Numbered from the stretch's first letter, positions 16,385 to 25,220 are shown. The stretch: DNA of 64,000 nucleotides from Alistipes excrementigallinarum (GCA_019112825.1 DXIP01000021.1:32361-96360), one strand, 5' to 3'. Translations and numbers: made by a program. The notes: generated by a model not told the origin, from the sequence alone.

Positions 16385-18775
16385 TCAGTTCTTGAGCGAT
16401 TCGACGGGGTCGGCATCGGCGGCGCGACGGCTCTGCCATCCAACCGAAAGCAGCGCCACAACCGCAGCAAAAAGGCCGGCGGCGAGGAAAATCCATGGCG
16501 AGAGGGCGATGCGCACGCTGTACTCCTCCAGCCAGCGCCGGAGCCCCCAGACGGCAATTGGCACGGCGATGACGAAGGCCACGCCCACGAGCGCCATGAA
16601 GCTGCGCACAAGACGCGTGAGCATCTCACGGCGCGAGGCCCCGAAGACGCGGCGCACGGCAATCTCCTGCCGTTTCTGCTGGATGTAGTAGGCCGCCATG
16701 GCGAAAAGCCCCAGCGAGGAGATGAGCAGCGCCACGAGGGTGAAAATTCCGACAATGTGCAGCAGGCGCCGCTGTGCCGCGAAGTCGTCGGCAATCTCAT
16801 CGGTGACGTAACGCCCCGTGAAGGTGGCGCCGTCGGTCGTCCGCTGGAAGAGCTCCTCGACGGCCCGGTAGGCTGCGGCGTGGTCCCTGCCGGTCTTCAC
16901 CAGAATGTTCCAGGGCTGGAAGTCGTCGGGGTTCTTCACCACGCGCAGCAGCACCGAGGTCGGGGCATCGAGCGCCGAACCGACCTGAAAGTCGCGGTAG
17001 ATGCCCGCAATGACAATCGGTTGGGAGAGGTTCTCACCCACCTTGAATTCGGGTGCATCCTCCGCGATGCCCAGTTCGCGCAGGGCGTACTGGTTGATGT
17101 ACCAGACATTCGAAGCCCAGAAATTCCGCGACGCGGCACTTCCGTCCGCATCGGCCACGTGGTTGTCGCGCAGCCGTTCGAGCCCCAGCATGCGGAAGTA
17201 GGTCGAGTCGCCGATAAAGACCTGGAACGAGACCATCCGGTCGGCGCCATACTGGAAGGTATTGTTGTTGCCGCGGTCGTGGGGCGTGCCGCATCCGAGG
17301 CCGACCGCCTCGACCTCGGGCAGCGAGTGCAGCGCGTCGCAGAAGGGACGCATTGCGCTCCGGTCGGGAAAGATTTCGATTTCGATATTGAGGATGTCGC
17401 GCGTCTCGTAGCCCAGCGGGGCATTTACCAGATGGCGGATTTGGAGCCCGATGGCAATTGATGCGGCAAGAAGTGCTATTGTAATGACATTTTGCAGGGC
17501 GATGAGCACCCGTCCGTAAACCGTCTTGGCATGGCGGCGGAAGGTGCCGCGCACGATGTCGATGGGTTGATAGCGCGCCACGAGCAGCGCCGGAACCAAT
17601 CCCGAAATCACACCCAGCACGGCAACGGCCAGCAGGCACCAGCCCGCAACCGGCACCGAGAAGTCGTTCCAGACGGCGACCTTCGTGCCGAGGAGTTGCG
17701 AGGCCCACGGAACGAAAAGTTCCGCAATGCACGAGGCGATGAGCAGCGCGGCGGCGCAGAAGAGCGTCGATTCGAGCATCCACTTGAGGAAGATGTTGCC
17801 GCGCGAGGCGCCGAGCAGCCGTCGGGCAGCCATCTCGCGGGCCCGGAATCCGGCCTGCGCCACCGTGAGGTTGATGTAGTTCATCACGGCGAAGACGAGC
17901 ACCACAAGCCCCACGCCCAGCAGGATGAAGAGGAACGACCGGCTGCCGTGAGCCAGTCGGTAGGTGTTGTTGGTCGGCTCGAAATAGAGTTGGCGCAGCG
18001 GGATGAGCCGCACCTGCTGGACGACATTGCCTATATAGGGCCAATAAATCTCCTTGAAGAAGGCGAGCATGTCGGGGACCTTGGCCTGCAGGTTGGCCCC
18101 CTTGCGGGCGAGCAGGAACGTAACGCCGGCCCCGCTGTTGGACATGCGTTCGCCGTTGGCCGCATTGGTCTCGGTGATACGCTCGGCGCGCATGATGATG
18201 TCGGCCGCAGGAATCGTCGAGCGCTCGATGTCGCGCATGACGCCGCTGACGACATAGACGCGCTCGTCGTTGTCCACGCGGAGCGTCTGACCCAGCGGGT
18301 TGAATGTCCCGAAGACCTTGCGGGCGAACGACTCCGAAAGGACGACGTTTTCGCGGGCGGCAAGCGCTTCTTCGCGCGAGCCTTCGAGCAGCGTGAAATC
18401 GAACATCCGGAAGAAGGTCGTATCGGCATAGAGTACCGAGGCGAGGAACTTCTGCCGGCCAATCTCCACGGGGGTCGTACCCGCATCCGAATCTTCGAAG
18501 AAGGCCACCGAACAGGTCGATTCAATCTCGGGATAGCGGTCTCGCAGATGCTTCTGGAGGTAGTAGCCGCTGGCCACCGACTCCTCGGAGCAGACGGCAT
18601 AGATGCGGTCGGCCTTGGTATGGTAGTTGTCGACCGTGAGCTGACGGGCCGTGTAGTCGGCCACAAGCAGCACGAAGGCCAGCGCCAGAGCCAGTCCGAT
18701 GAAGTTGACGGCCGTGTAGAGGCGGTTGCGGCTCAGGAAGGTGAACCACGAGCGGATATCGAGTTGGCGGAACAT
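16385..18775 (-). CDS. FtsX/MacB-like ABC transporter permease (copy 3, diverged)
   Basis: A 796-residue permease starting MFRQLDIRSWFTFLSRNRLYTAVNFIG. ATG at 18775 is preferred to an in-frame TTG at 18784. It has the same double-FtsX topology (LFILLGVGLVVLVFAVMNYINLTVAQAGFRAREMAARRLLGASRG; SLGLFAMAAYYIQQKRQEIAVRRVFGASRREMLTRLVRSFM), but the sequence is clearly less similar to copies 1 and 2 than they are to each other. It is the first permease of the operon, 15 nt downstream of the adaptor gene on the minus strand. It could pair with either copy as a heterodimer; the sequence does not settle this. Confidence 0.9.
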   Translation of the reverse strand: MFRQLDIRSWFTFLSRNRLYTAVNFIGLALALAFVLLVADYTARQLTVDNYHTKADRIYAVCSEESVASGYYLQKHLRDRYPEIESTCSVAFFEDSDAGTTPVEIGRQKFLASVLYADTTFFRMFDFTLLEGSREEALAARENVVLSESFARKVFGTFNPLGQTLRVDNDERVYVVSGVMRDIERSTIPAADIIMRAERITETNAANGERMSNSGAGVTFLLARKGANLQAKVPDMLAFFKEIYWPYIGNVVQQVRLIPLRQLYFEPTNNTYRLAHGSRSFLFILLGVGLVVLVFAVMNYINLTVAQAGFRAREMAARRLLGASRGNIFLKWMLESTLFCAAALLIASCIAELFVPWASQLLGTKVAVWNDFSVPVAGWCLLAVAVLGVISGLVPALLVARYQPIDIVRGTFRRHAKTVYGRVLIALQNVITIALLAASIAIGLQIRHLVNAPLGYETRDILNIEIEIFPDRSAMRPFCDALHSLPEVEAVGLGCGTPHDRGNNNTFQYGADRMVSFQVFIGDSTYFRMLGLERLRDNHVADADGSAASRNFWASNVWYINQYALRELGIAEDAPEFKVGENLSQPIVIAGIYRDFQVGSALDAPTSVLLRVVKNPDDFQPWNILVKTGRDHAAAYRAVEELFQRTTDGATFTGRYVTDEIADDFAAQRRLLHIVGIFTLVALLISSLGLFAMAAYYIQQKRQEIAVRRVFGASRREMLTRLVRSFMALVGVAFVIAVPIAVWGLRRWLEEYSVRIALSPWIFLAAGLFAAVVALLSVGWQSRRAADADPVESLKN

Positions 18776-18790
18776 CTGCAACAACGATTA

Positions 18791-20053
18791 TTACTTGTTG
18801 AGAATCAGCACGTCGTTGTCACCGTAGTTCTCGTAGCCCGAGACGATGACCCGCTCGCCCGGCTCCAGCCCTTCGAGCACCTCGTAGTACTGCGGGTTCT
18901 GACGTCCGATGCGAATCTGACGCTTGTAGGCCCGGTCGCCCTCGGGGGCCAGCACGTAAATCCAGGCGCCGCCCGTCGACTGGTAGAACGAGCCGCGGGG
19001 GATGATGACCGCATCGGTCGGCTGTCCCAGCTCGAGGTGCAGGTAGTAGGTCTGGCCGCTGCGGATGTTGCGCGGATGGGCCCCCACGAAGGTGAAGTCG
19101 GCGCGGAACTGACCGTTGCGCACCTCGGGATAGACCTTCCTCAGACGCATCGTGAAGGCGGTGTCCTGCCGCTCGAAGGTGGCATCGAGCCCCGCACGCA
19201 CGCGGTCGATGTAGCTCTCGTCAATCTGCGCCTCGACCTTGTAGTCCGACAGGTCGTTCACCTGGCCGATTTTCTGTCCCGAGGTGACCGACTGTCCCAG
19301 CACGACGTCGAGCAGCCCCACCTCGCCGTCAATCGGCGACTTGACCTGCAGGTTGCCGATGCGCTGGCGGATGAGCTCCATGTTGCGCTTCATGTTGGCC
19401 AGGTTGTCCTCCATCTGCTCAATCTGCACCGTGCGGTAGAGCGAATCCTGCACCTGCCGCTCGATGTTCAGCTCGCGCTTCTTGGCGGCCAGCTCGTAGT
19501 CCTCCTTCGACTGGAGCCAATCCTCGCGGGCTATGAGGTTGTTGCGGTAGAGTTCCTCGTTCTGCTGCCAGGTGCGGCGCTTGCGCTCGACGTCGAGGTC
19601 CAGCTGCACCTTGTCGAGCCGCAGGTCGAGCTTCTGCTGCTCCATCGATATGAGCGTGTTGCGCAGGATGTTCTGCTTCTCGGCCAGCTCGGCCTCGCTG
19701 TTGAGAATCTCGAGCGTGAGCGACGTGTTGCTCAGCTCCACGAGCACGTCGCCCTTGTGGACCGAGGCACCCTCCTCGACCACGAGCCGCTCGACGACGC
19801 CCGCCTCTAGGGGACTCAACTGCACGGTCGTGATGGGCTGCACCTGCCCCGTGACGCGGATGTAGTCGTTGAACTCGCCGCGGGCGACCTCGCCCACCGA
19901 GATGGTGCGGGCGTCGATGCGCAGCCTCGAAGAGTTGCCGCGCACGAGCAGCCAGACGACGAAGATGAGGAGCACGGCTCCTGCGAGATAGGGAATGCCC
20001 CGTTTGGTGAAGAGGGCACGCAGCCCCTTTTTCTTTTCAATGCGAATATCCAT
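18791..20053 (-). CDS. MacA/HlyD-like efflux periplasmic adaptor
   Basis: A 420-residue membrane-fusion protein starting MDIRIEKKKGLRALFTKRGIP, then one transmembrane anchor (YLAGAVLLIFVVWLLV). It has a barrel strand and lipoyl half (GVVERLVVEEGASVHKGDVLVELSNTSL), a long coiled-coil hairpin (residues ~90-210, Glu/Leu-rich), the second lipoyl half (VKSPIDGEVGLLDVVLGQSVTSGQKIGQV) and a C-terminal barrel/proximal domain. ATG at 20053 is preferred over an in-frame TTG 21 nt upstream. It follows the TolC gene by 36 nt and would link it to the MacB-like permeases. Confidence 0.9.
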   Translation of the reverse strand: MDIRIEKKKGLRALFTKRGIPYLAGAVLLIFVVWLLVRGNSSRLRIDARTISVGEVARGEFNDYIRVTGQVQPITTVQLSPLEAGVVERLVVEEGASVHKGDVLVELSNTSLTLEILNSEAELAEKQNILRNTLISMEQQKLDLRLDKVQLDLDVERKRRTWQQNEELYRNNLIAREDWLQSKEDYELAAKKRELNIERQVQDSLYRTVQIEQMEDNLANMKRNMELIRQRIGNLQVKSPIDGEVGLLDVVLGQSVTSGQKIGQVNDLSDYKVEAQIDESYIDRVRAGLDATFERQDTAFTMRLRKVYPEVRNGQFRADFTFVGAHPRNIRSGQTYYLHLELGQPTDAVIIPRGSFYQSTGGAWIYVLAPEGDRAYKRQIRIGRQNPQYYEVLEGLEPGERVIVSGYENYGDNDVLILNK

Positions 20054-20089
20054 GGTGTGTATCGGTTTTTTCAATCTGTGGGATTCGGG

Positions 20090-21607
20090 TTATCGGATGA
20101 GCGGCTCGCCGTTGTAGTAGGCCACCAGCCGCACCTTGATGATGTATTGCAACCGGGCGCGCAGCCGCTCGGAGCGGGCCTGAAGCAGCTTGTCGGCCGC
20201 CGTCTGCAGGTCGAGAGCCGAGACCATGCCGCGCTCGTACTTGCCCGCAACGGCCTCGTAGGCCAGCCGCGCGGCGTCGCTCTTCTTCGAGGCCTGGACG
20301 AACTCCTTGCCGTAGCCCAGCATCTGCTGGTAGGCCTGCGCCACCTCGCTCTGGAGCGTGCGGAGGGTCTCCGTGCGGGTCTGCTGGGCGATGCGCCAGT
20401 TGTTGCGGGCGCGGTTGCGCGCCGTGCGGCGCGAGAGCCCTCCGAAGATAGGGATGTTCAGCTGCGCCGAGACGTAGAAGCCGCGGTTGTCGCGGAACTG
20501 GCTGGGGAACGAGGCATAGAGCGAACGGTTGTCGAGGCTCATGAAGAAGTTGGTCGAGTAGCCGCCCCCGACGTAGAGCGAGGGATAGAGGTTGCCCTTG
20601 GCCACGGAGAACTGCAGCTTCGAATGGCGCACGTCGTACTGCGCCGCCACCGCCTTGGGGTTGTTCTCCAGCGCATTGCCGAGCACCTCGTCGAAGGGGG
20701 CGACACCGGCCGGCGTCTCGATGGCCACCGCCGTATCGACGCGCAGCGGCCGGTCGGCCGGGTAGTTCATCGCCTCGCCCAGAGCGATTTCGGCCAGCGC
20801 GAGGTTGTTCTCCTGCTGCGTCAGGAGGTAGTCGTCCGAGGCCTGCTGCGACTCGACCTCCGCCACGTCGGCGGCGCTCTTCAGCCCCAGCTCGAAGAGC
20901 TTGCGGCTCTTCTCGAGCTCGGCCGTGCTGGTCTTGAGCTGCTCGCGGGCCAGCCGCACGCTCTCGGTGTAGTAGACCACGTCGAAGTAGGCCTGCATGG
21001 TCTTCAGCGCAATCTCGTCGCGGGCCAGCTGCAGCTCCTCGACCCCCTGCAGGCGCATGACGCGGGCGGCACGCACGGTGTTGATGCCGGTAAGTCCGGC
21101 AAAGAGGGGCAGCTGCCCCGAGAGGGAGTAGGAGTTGTCGAAGTTCGAGACGTCGGTATAGGTATTGGTCTCGGGGTCTACCGAACGGCCGAAGCTGGTC
21201 GAGGCGCCGACCGTGCCGCTCACCGAGGGGACCAGCGCGGCGACGGATTCGATATAATTCTGGCGGTAGTTGCGGTTGGTGTAGGCCTGGCGCCGCACGG
21301 CGGGGCTGTGCTCGACGGCGTAGCGCATGCACTCCTCGAGCGTCATCGGCGCCGGCTCCCCTTCGGCCGTGGAGACCGCGTTATCGGCAGCGGAAGCGGC
21401 CGGAGCGGACTCCGAATCAGCCACGGAATCGGCAGCGGAAGCGGCCGGAGCAGCCGGGACGCTCTTTACCGAGTCGGCTCCGCCCGGAGCAGCCTGCGCG
21501 GCTGCCGCACCCTGCATGTCCGACGGCACGGGTGCCGCCGCAAGCAGGGACATCAGACCGAGTGTCCAGAAAATAGACAGCAGAGGGATTAAAACTGTTC
21601 GTTTCAT
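20090..21607 (-). CDS. TolC-family outer-membrane efflux protein
   Basis: A 505-residue protein starting MKRTVLIPLLSIFWTLGLMSLLAAAPV, a Sec signal peptide; a sigma-54-type promoter ends 37 nt upstream, which excludes the longer frame. After the signal is an unusual ~60-residue Ala/Ser/Asp-rich linker containing two copies of an APAASAAD motif. The two TolC repeats follow (MTLEECMRYAVEHSPAVRRQ ... ARNRARNNWRIAQQTRTETLRTLQSEVAQAYQQML) with the coiled-coil helices of the channel. First gene of the operon with the adaptor, three permeases and the ATPase. It should form the outer-membrane exit duct. Confidence 0.92.
   Translation of the reverse strand: MKRTVLIPLLSIFWTLGLMSLLAAAPVPSDMQGAAAAQAAPGGADSVKSVPAAPAASAADSVADSESAPAASAADNAVSTAEGEPAPMTLEECMRYAVEHSPAVRRQAYTNRNYRQNYIESVAALVPSVSGTVGASTSFGRSVDPETNTYTDVSNFDNSYSLSGQLPLFAGLTGINTVRAARVMRLQGVEELQLARDEIALKTMQAYFDVVYYTESVRLAREQLKTSTAELEKSRKLFELGLKSAADVAEVESQQASDDYLLTQQENNLALAEIALGEAMNYPADRPLRVDTAVAIETPAGVAPFDEVLGNALENNPKAVAAQYDVRHSKLQFSVAKGNLYPSLYVGGGYSTNFFMSLDNRSLYASFPSQFRDNRGFYVSAQLNIPIFGGLSRRTARNRARNNWRIAQQTRTETLRTLQSEVAQAYQQMLGYGKEFVQASKKSDAARLAYEAVAGKYERGMVSALDLQTAADKLLQARSERLRARLQYIIKVRLVAYYNGEPLIR
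21384..21455 (-). repeat. In-gene direct repeat coding the TolC linker
   Basis: A ~22-nt sequence (tcggcagcggaagcggccgg...) occurs twice about 45 nt apart within the N-terminal linker of the TolC gene and encodes the repeated APAASAAD motif. Such a repeat could change length by slippage. Confidence 0.5.
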
Positions 21608-21643
21608 ACGAATTTCAGACTTTTGTTCTTTTGCCCCCAAACG

Positions 21644-21660
21644 ATGCCAACCCCGTGCCA
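21644..21660 (-). promoter_or_regulatory. Sigma-54 (-24/-12) promoter of the TolC/ABC efflux operon
   Basis: On the minus strand TGGCACGGGGTTGGCAT matches the RpoN consensus TGGCAC-N5-TTGC[A/T] with GG (21659-21658) and GC (21647-21646) at the required 12-nt register. The predicted start is near 21634, about 27 nt before the TolC ATG. A sigma-54 activator gene lies divergently next to it, which strongly supports function. Confidence 0.8.
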
Positions 21661-21715
21661 AAACATACAATACGCTGATTAACAACGTAAAGCACAGAAC
21701 ACTCGCAGCGCCGCC

Positions 21716-21732
21716 TGTAAAATATTTTTACA
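21716..21732. promoter_or_regulatory. Palindrome, candidate activator-binding site 1
   Basis: TGTAAAATATTTTTACA is a perfect inverted repeat with 7-bp arms and a 3-nt centre, about 80-95 bp upstream of the predicted sigma-54 start. That is the usual range for an NtrC-type enhancer site. Binding is inferred. Confidence 0.5.
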
Positions 21733-21764
21733 CTCCCGTAAAAATTCTGGACAGGATGGACCGT

Positions 21765-21779
21765 TTTTCGCGGCGAAAA
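21765..21779. promoter_or_regulatory. Palindrome, candidate activator-binding or autoregulatory site 2
   Basis: TTTTCGCGGCGAAAA is a perfect inverted repeat with 7-bp arms around one G. It is 131-145 bp upstream of the sigma-54 start and just before the regulator's own possible -7 element (TAATTTTA, 21783-21790), so it could serve either direction. Confidence 0.4.
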
Positions 21780-21878
21780 GCGTAATTTTAGCGCACCGAA
21801 CACCGGAATCGCCCGGCCGGGAGCAGCCGCCATCGCCGCGAACATCCCAGCCGGAGCGCCCCAACGACATTCGTATAT

Positions 21879-23243
21879 ATGGCCAAAGAGAAAGAGGGTA
21901 CGCTGCTTGTCGTCGACGACAACCGCAGCATTCTGGCAGCCGTCCAGCTGCTCATGGGCAACTACTTCGCCCGCGTGGTGACGCTTCCGTCGCCCAATCA
22001 GCTGCTGACGACGCTGCGCCGCGAGCCGGTCGACGTCATCCTGCTCGACATGAACTTCTCGGCCGGCATCAACACCGGCAACGAGGGCTTCTACTGGCTG
22101 CAGGAGATTCACCGCAACTATCCCGACATCAAGGTGGTGCTCTTCACGGCCTATGCCGACATCGACCTTGCGGTGAGGGCCATGCGTGACGGAGCGGTCG
22201 ACTTCGTGGTCAAGCCGTGGGACAACGAGCGTCTGGTGGCCGCCCTGCAGGGCGCCTACAACCTCTCGCGCTCGCAGCGCGAGGTGAAGCAGTTGAAGGA
22301 AATCAAGCGCGAGCTGACCAACGAAGAGCCGATGTTCTGGGGTACGAGCCCGGCCATGGCGCGCATCCGCGAGCTGGTCGAGAAGGTGGCCGCAACGGAC
22401 GCCAACATCCTCATCACGGGCGAGAACGGCACGGGCAAGGAGATGCTCGCGCGCGAGATTCACCGCCGCTCGGCCCGCCGCCGCGAGCTGATGGTCCCGG
22501 TCGACATGGGTGCCCTGCCCGAGACGCTCTTCGAGAGCGAGCTCTTCGGCCACGTCAAGGGGGCCTTCACCGACGCCCGGGCGGACCGCGCCGGCAAGTT
22601 CGAGGTGGCCAACCACGGCACGCTCTTCCTCGACGAAATCGGCAACCTGCCGCCGCACCTGCAGTCGAAGCTGCTGACGGCGCTCCAGAGCGGCCGCATC
22701 TTCCGCGTGGGGAGCAACACCCCCGTTACGGTCGACATCCGTCTCATCTCGGCCACGAACCGCGACCTCTACAAGATGGTCGAACAGGGCGCATTCCGCG
22801 AGGACCTGCTCTACCGCATCAACACGATTCACATCGACCTGCCGCCCCTGCGCCAGCGCCGCGAGGACATCCTTCCGCTGGCCGGGGAGTTCCTGCACCG
22901 CTACGCCGCCAGGTATGCCAAGCACATCGATGGGTTCGATGCCGAGGCCGCGCGTGAGATGGAGGCCTATCCCTGGGCGGGCAACATCCGCGAGCTGCAG
23001 CACACCGTGGAGAAGGCTGTCATCCTCTGCGACGGCCCCATGATTACCCCATCGACGCTGCTGCTGCGCCCCACCGAAGCGCCCTCCCCTGCCGAGTCCG
23101 ACGTCACGACCCTCGACGAGATGGAGCGCTCGATGATTGCCCGCGCCATGGAGCGCTGCGGCGGCAACATGACCGAGGTGGCCCGCCAGCTGGGCATCAC
23201 GCGCCAGACGCTCTACAACAAAATCAAACGCTACGGATTATGA
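21879..23243 (+). CDS. NtrC-family sigma-54-dependent response regulator
   Basis: A 454-residue three-domain activator. Receiver (1-125): LLVVDDNRS, phospho-acceptor Asp in VILLDMNFS, FVVKPWDNERL. AAA+ domain (145-375): Walker A GENGTGKE, the sigma-54 contact loop as GAFTDA instead of canonical GAFTGA, Walker B GTLFLDEIGN, sensor arginines in EDLLYRINTI. A Fis-type helix-turn-helix ends the protein (MTEVARQLGITRQTLYNKIKRYG). It overlaps the next gene, a histidine kinase, by 4 nt (ATGA). With a -24/-12 promoter facing the other way, it probably activates the TolC/ABC efflux operon when phosphorylated. Confidence 0.95.
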   Translation: MAKEKEGTLLVVDDNRSILAAVQLLMGNYFARVVTLPSPNQLLTTLRREPVDVILLDMNFSAGINTGNEGFYWLQEIHRNYPDIKVVLFTAYADIDLAVRAMRDGAVDFVVKPWDNERLVAALQGAYNLSRSQREVKQLKEIKRELTNEEPMFWGTSPAMARIRELVEKVAATDANILITGENGTGKEMLAREIHRRSARRRELMVPVDMGALPETLFESELFGHVKGAFTDARADRAGKFEVANHGTLFLDEIGNLPPHLQSKLLTALQSGRIFRVGSNTPVTVDIRLISATNRDLYKMVEQGAFREDLLYRINTIHIDLPPLRQRREDILPLAGEFLHRYAARYAKHIDGFDAEAAREMEAYPWAGNIRELQHTVEKAVILCDGPMITPSTLLLRPTEAPSPAESDVTTLDEMERSMIARAMERCGGNMTEVARQLGITRQTLYNKIKRYGL

Positions 23244-24553
23244 AACTCCCCAAAGGCATCGCATACGGTCCCATCATCACCTGGAGCGTGGTGCTTGCGC
23301 TGGCCTCGGCTGCCTGCGGGTGGATTCTCGCCCGGAGGCTCTATCCCTTCATGCTGCTCGACCTTCCCGTCATGGCGCTCGCCATCGCGCGGATTCTCCA
23401 CCACTACGGCGATTCGGTGCGGCGCGTCACCTTCATGTTCAACGCCATCGACAGCGACGACCTCACCTTCCGCTTCAACGAGGACCCCTCGACGGTCGAC
23501 AACACAATGCTCAACACGGCGCTCAACCGCATCAAGGAAATTCTCGCGCGGACCAAGCTGCAGGCCGAGGAGCGCGAACGCTACTACCAGCTCATCATGG
23601 AGAGCGCCCAGACGGGGCTCATCACGGTCAACGACACGGGCAGCGTCTACCAGGCCAACGGCGAGGCGTTGCGCATCTTCGGTCTGCAACGCCTCACCCA
23701 CATCCGGCAGCTCGAGCAGTCGGCTCCCGAAGCGGCGCGGGCGCTGGCCGCCATCCGCCCCGGCGAGAAGCTGCGCATCTCGTACACGACCGAGACGGGC
23801 GAGATGACGCTGACGCTGGGCTGCGCCGAAATCACGCTCGAAGAGAGGCACCGCCGGGTCATCTCCGTGAGCGACATCAACAGCGAGGTGAGCGAAATCC
23901 AGGTCGAATCGTGGAGCAAGCTCTCGCGCATCCTGACCCACGAAATCATGAATTCACTGGCGCCGATCACCTCGCTCAGCGACACGCTGCTCGAGATTGA
24001 CCGGCCGTTGGATCCCGATGTCAAACGGGGGCTGGAGACCATCTCCGCAACGAGCCGGCGGCTGGTCTCCTTCGTCGACAGCTACCGGCGCTTCACGCGG
24101 ATTCCGGCGCCGCAGCGCGAGCCGTTCGAGGTGCGCGAGCTTATCCGGCAGGCCGAGGTGCTGACGGCGGCCAGCGAGGATGCCCTGCGGATTCGGGTCG
24201 ACATCGAACCGGCCGACACGATGATTTACGCCGACAAGGTCCAGCTGGGACAGGTTGCCGTCAATCTGCTCAAGAATGCCCGCGAGGCGATTGCCGGACG
24301 GCCGGATGGCGAAATCGTAATCCGCTCGCGCATCGACGCGGCCGAGCACGTCGTCATCGAGTTCAGCAACAACGGCGGGGCCATCCCTGCGGAGGTTGCC
24401 GAGAACATTTTCACCCCCTTCTACACGACCAAGCCCGACGGTTCGGGCATCGGGCTGAGCCTCTCGCGGAGAATCATGCAGCTGCACGGCGGCTCGCTGC
24501 GCCTGACTGGCAATACCAACCGGCGGGTTACTTTCACCCTGCAGATAGGGTAA
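23240..24553 (+). CDS. NtrB/PAS-type sensor histidine kinase
   Basis: A 437-residue kinase with two N-terminal transmembrane segments (IITWSVVLALASAACGWILA and LYPFMLLDLPVMALAIARIL) and almost no periplasmic loop. A PAS-like region (~110-200: YYQLIMESAQTGLITVNDTGSVYQANGEALRIF) is followed by the dimerisation box with phospho-acceptor His in LTHEIMNSLAPITSLSD (~235) and an HATPase_c domain (LLKNAREAI; DGSGIGLSLSRRIMQLHGGSLRL). The start overlaps the regulator stop by 4 nt. The tiny periplasmic part suggests that it senses membrane or cytoplasmic signals. Confidence 0.93.
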   Translation: MKLPKGIAYGPIITWSVVLALASAACGWILARRLYPFMLLDLPVMALAIARILHHYGDSVRRVTFMFNAIDSDDLTFRFNEDPSTVDNTMLNTALNRIKEILARTKLQAEERERYYQLIMESAQTGLITVNDTGSVYQANGEALRIFGLQRLTHIRQLEQSAPEAARALAAIRPGEKLRISYTTETGEMTLTLGCAEITLEERHRRVISVSDINSEVSEIQVESWSKLSRILTHEIMNSLAPITSLSDTLLEIDRPLDPDVKRGLETISATSRRLVSFVDSYRRFTRIPAPQREPFEVRELIRQAEVLTAASEDALRIRVDIEPADTMIYADKVQLGQVAVNLLKNAREAIAGRPDGEIVIRSRIDAAEHVVIEFSNNGGAIPAEVAENIFTPFYTTKPDGSGIGLSLSRRIMQLHGGSLRLTGNTNRRVTFTLQIG

Positions 24554-24592
24554 GAGGGCGTGTGTCGCATGCAAGACCACCGGATGTAACAA

Positions 24593-24621
24593 AAGAGCAA
24601 TTCCATCATGGAATTGCTCTT
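24593..24621. terminator. Terminator hairpin between convergent kinase and RhuM-like genes
   Basis: A 13-bp perfect stem (AAGAGCAATTCCA / TGGAATTGCTCTT) with a 3-nt loop. On the minus strand it is followed by TTTTG, so it best serves the RhuM-like gene; it may also end the kinase transcript. Confidence 0.75.
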
Positions 24622-24644
24622 AATCTTAACGGTAGTGTGAGGAG

Positions 24645-24998
24645 TTAACTTACCTTTTGTCGATCGTCTGCGTCGACTTGCATGACGATCATTTTCTGCT
24701 GTGGTCGGTAAAGCAGCCATTTCCGGAAGGCTTCGGATTCCATACTGCCCACACGGAATGACAAAGCGGCAATCATCTCCAGATTGTAGAAATCTACATA
24801 GCCGGACATTCGATGCGTGCGGTATTCGTTCACATGCTTTGACTTGTAGATTGAACGAATATTGTTGTTGATGGCTGCCACAAAAACTCCGAACAGTCGC
24901 GCAATTTGCCATTGCGTCATCCAGACCGTTCCATCCGATGAAAGCTCGATGGTCACGTTCCCGTTTTCAATGCTCAATGAGCCGAATTCGTTTGTCAT
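24645..24998 (-). CDS. Short RhuM-family (virulence RhuM-like) protein
   Basis: A 117-residue protein resembling the N-terminal part of RhuM/Fic-associated proteins: TVWMTQWQIARLFGVFVAAINNNIRSIYKSKHVNE (a likely helix-turn-helix) and VDFYNLEMIAALSFRVGS (the FYNLDMI motif). Full-length RhuM proteins are about 300 residues, so this is either the known short form or a truncation. Codon use and base composition are more AT-rich than in neighbours, and it sits beside tRNA-Asp, suggesting an acquired remnant. A TACATTTG element at 25027-25034 lies 29 nt before the start. Function unknown. Confidence 0.75.
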   Translation of the reverse strand: MTNEFGSLSIENGNVTIELSSDGTVWMTQWQIARLFGVFVAAINNNIRSIYKSKHVNEYRTHRMSGYVDFYNLEMIAALSFRVGSMESEAFRKWLLYRPQQKMIVMQVDADDRQKVS

Positions 24999-25026
24999 GA
25001 CTGTTTAGTTTTGTGGTTTACATCAG

Positions 25027-25034
25027 CAAATGTA
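25027..25034 (-). promoter_or_regulatory. -7 element of the RhuM-like gene
   Basis: TACATTTG on the minus strand matches TAnnTTTG, with TTTG 17 nt upstream (25052-25055), slightly short of the usual spacing. Leader about 22 nt. Confidence 0.5.
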
Positions 25035-25196
25035 AGAATTTTTTTATATTGCAAAAAGTTTTCGTCTCACATGGAAACTGATTCTGTTGCCCAAAATGGA
25101 TGGAGAGCTACTTTATTTGTACGATAAAATAGCGATCTATTGGGGGAGGAAGATCCTGAGAGAAGAATCAAGAAGGATATTATAGTTTCTTGATTT

Positions 25197-25220
25197 TTGG
25201 GTGTAAAATTGGGTGTAAAT
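25197..25220. repeat. Tandem 12-mer beside tRNA-Asp
   Basis: TTGGGTGTAAAA and TTGGGTGTAAAT are directly adjacent copies of a 12-nt unit, about 30 nt beyond the 3' end of the tRNA. A third, inverted copy of the core (ATTTACACCC) lies at 25235-25244. Repeats like this are often left at tRNA integration sites. Confidence 0.6.
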
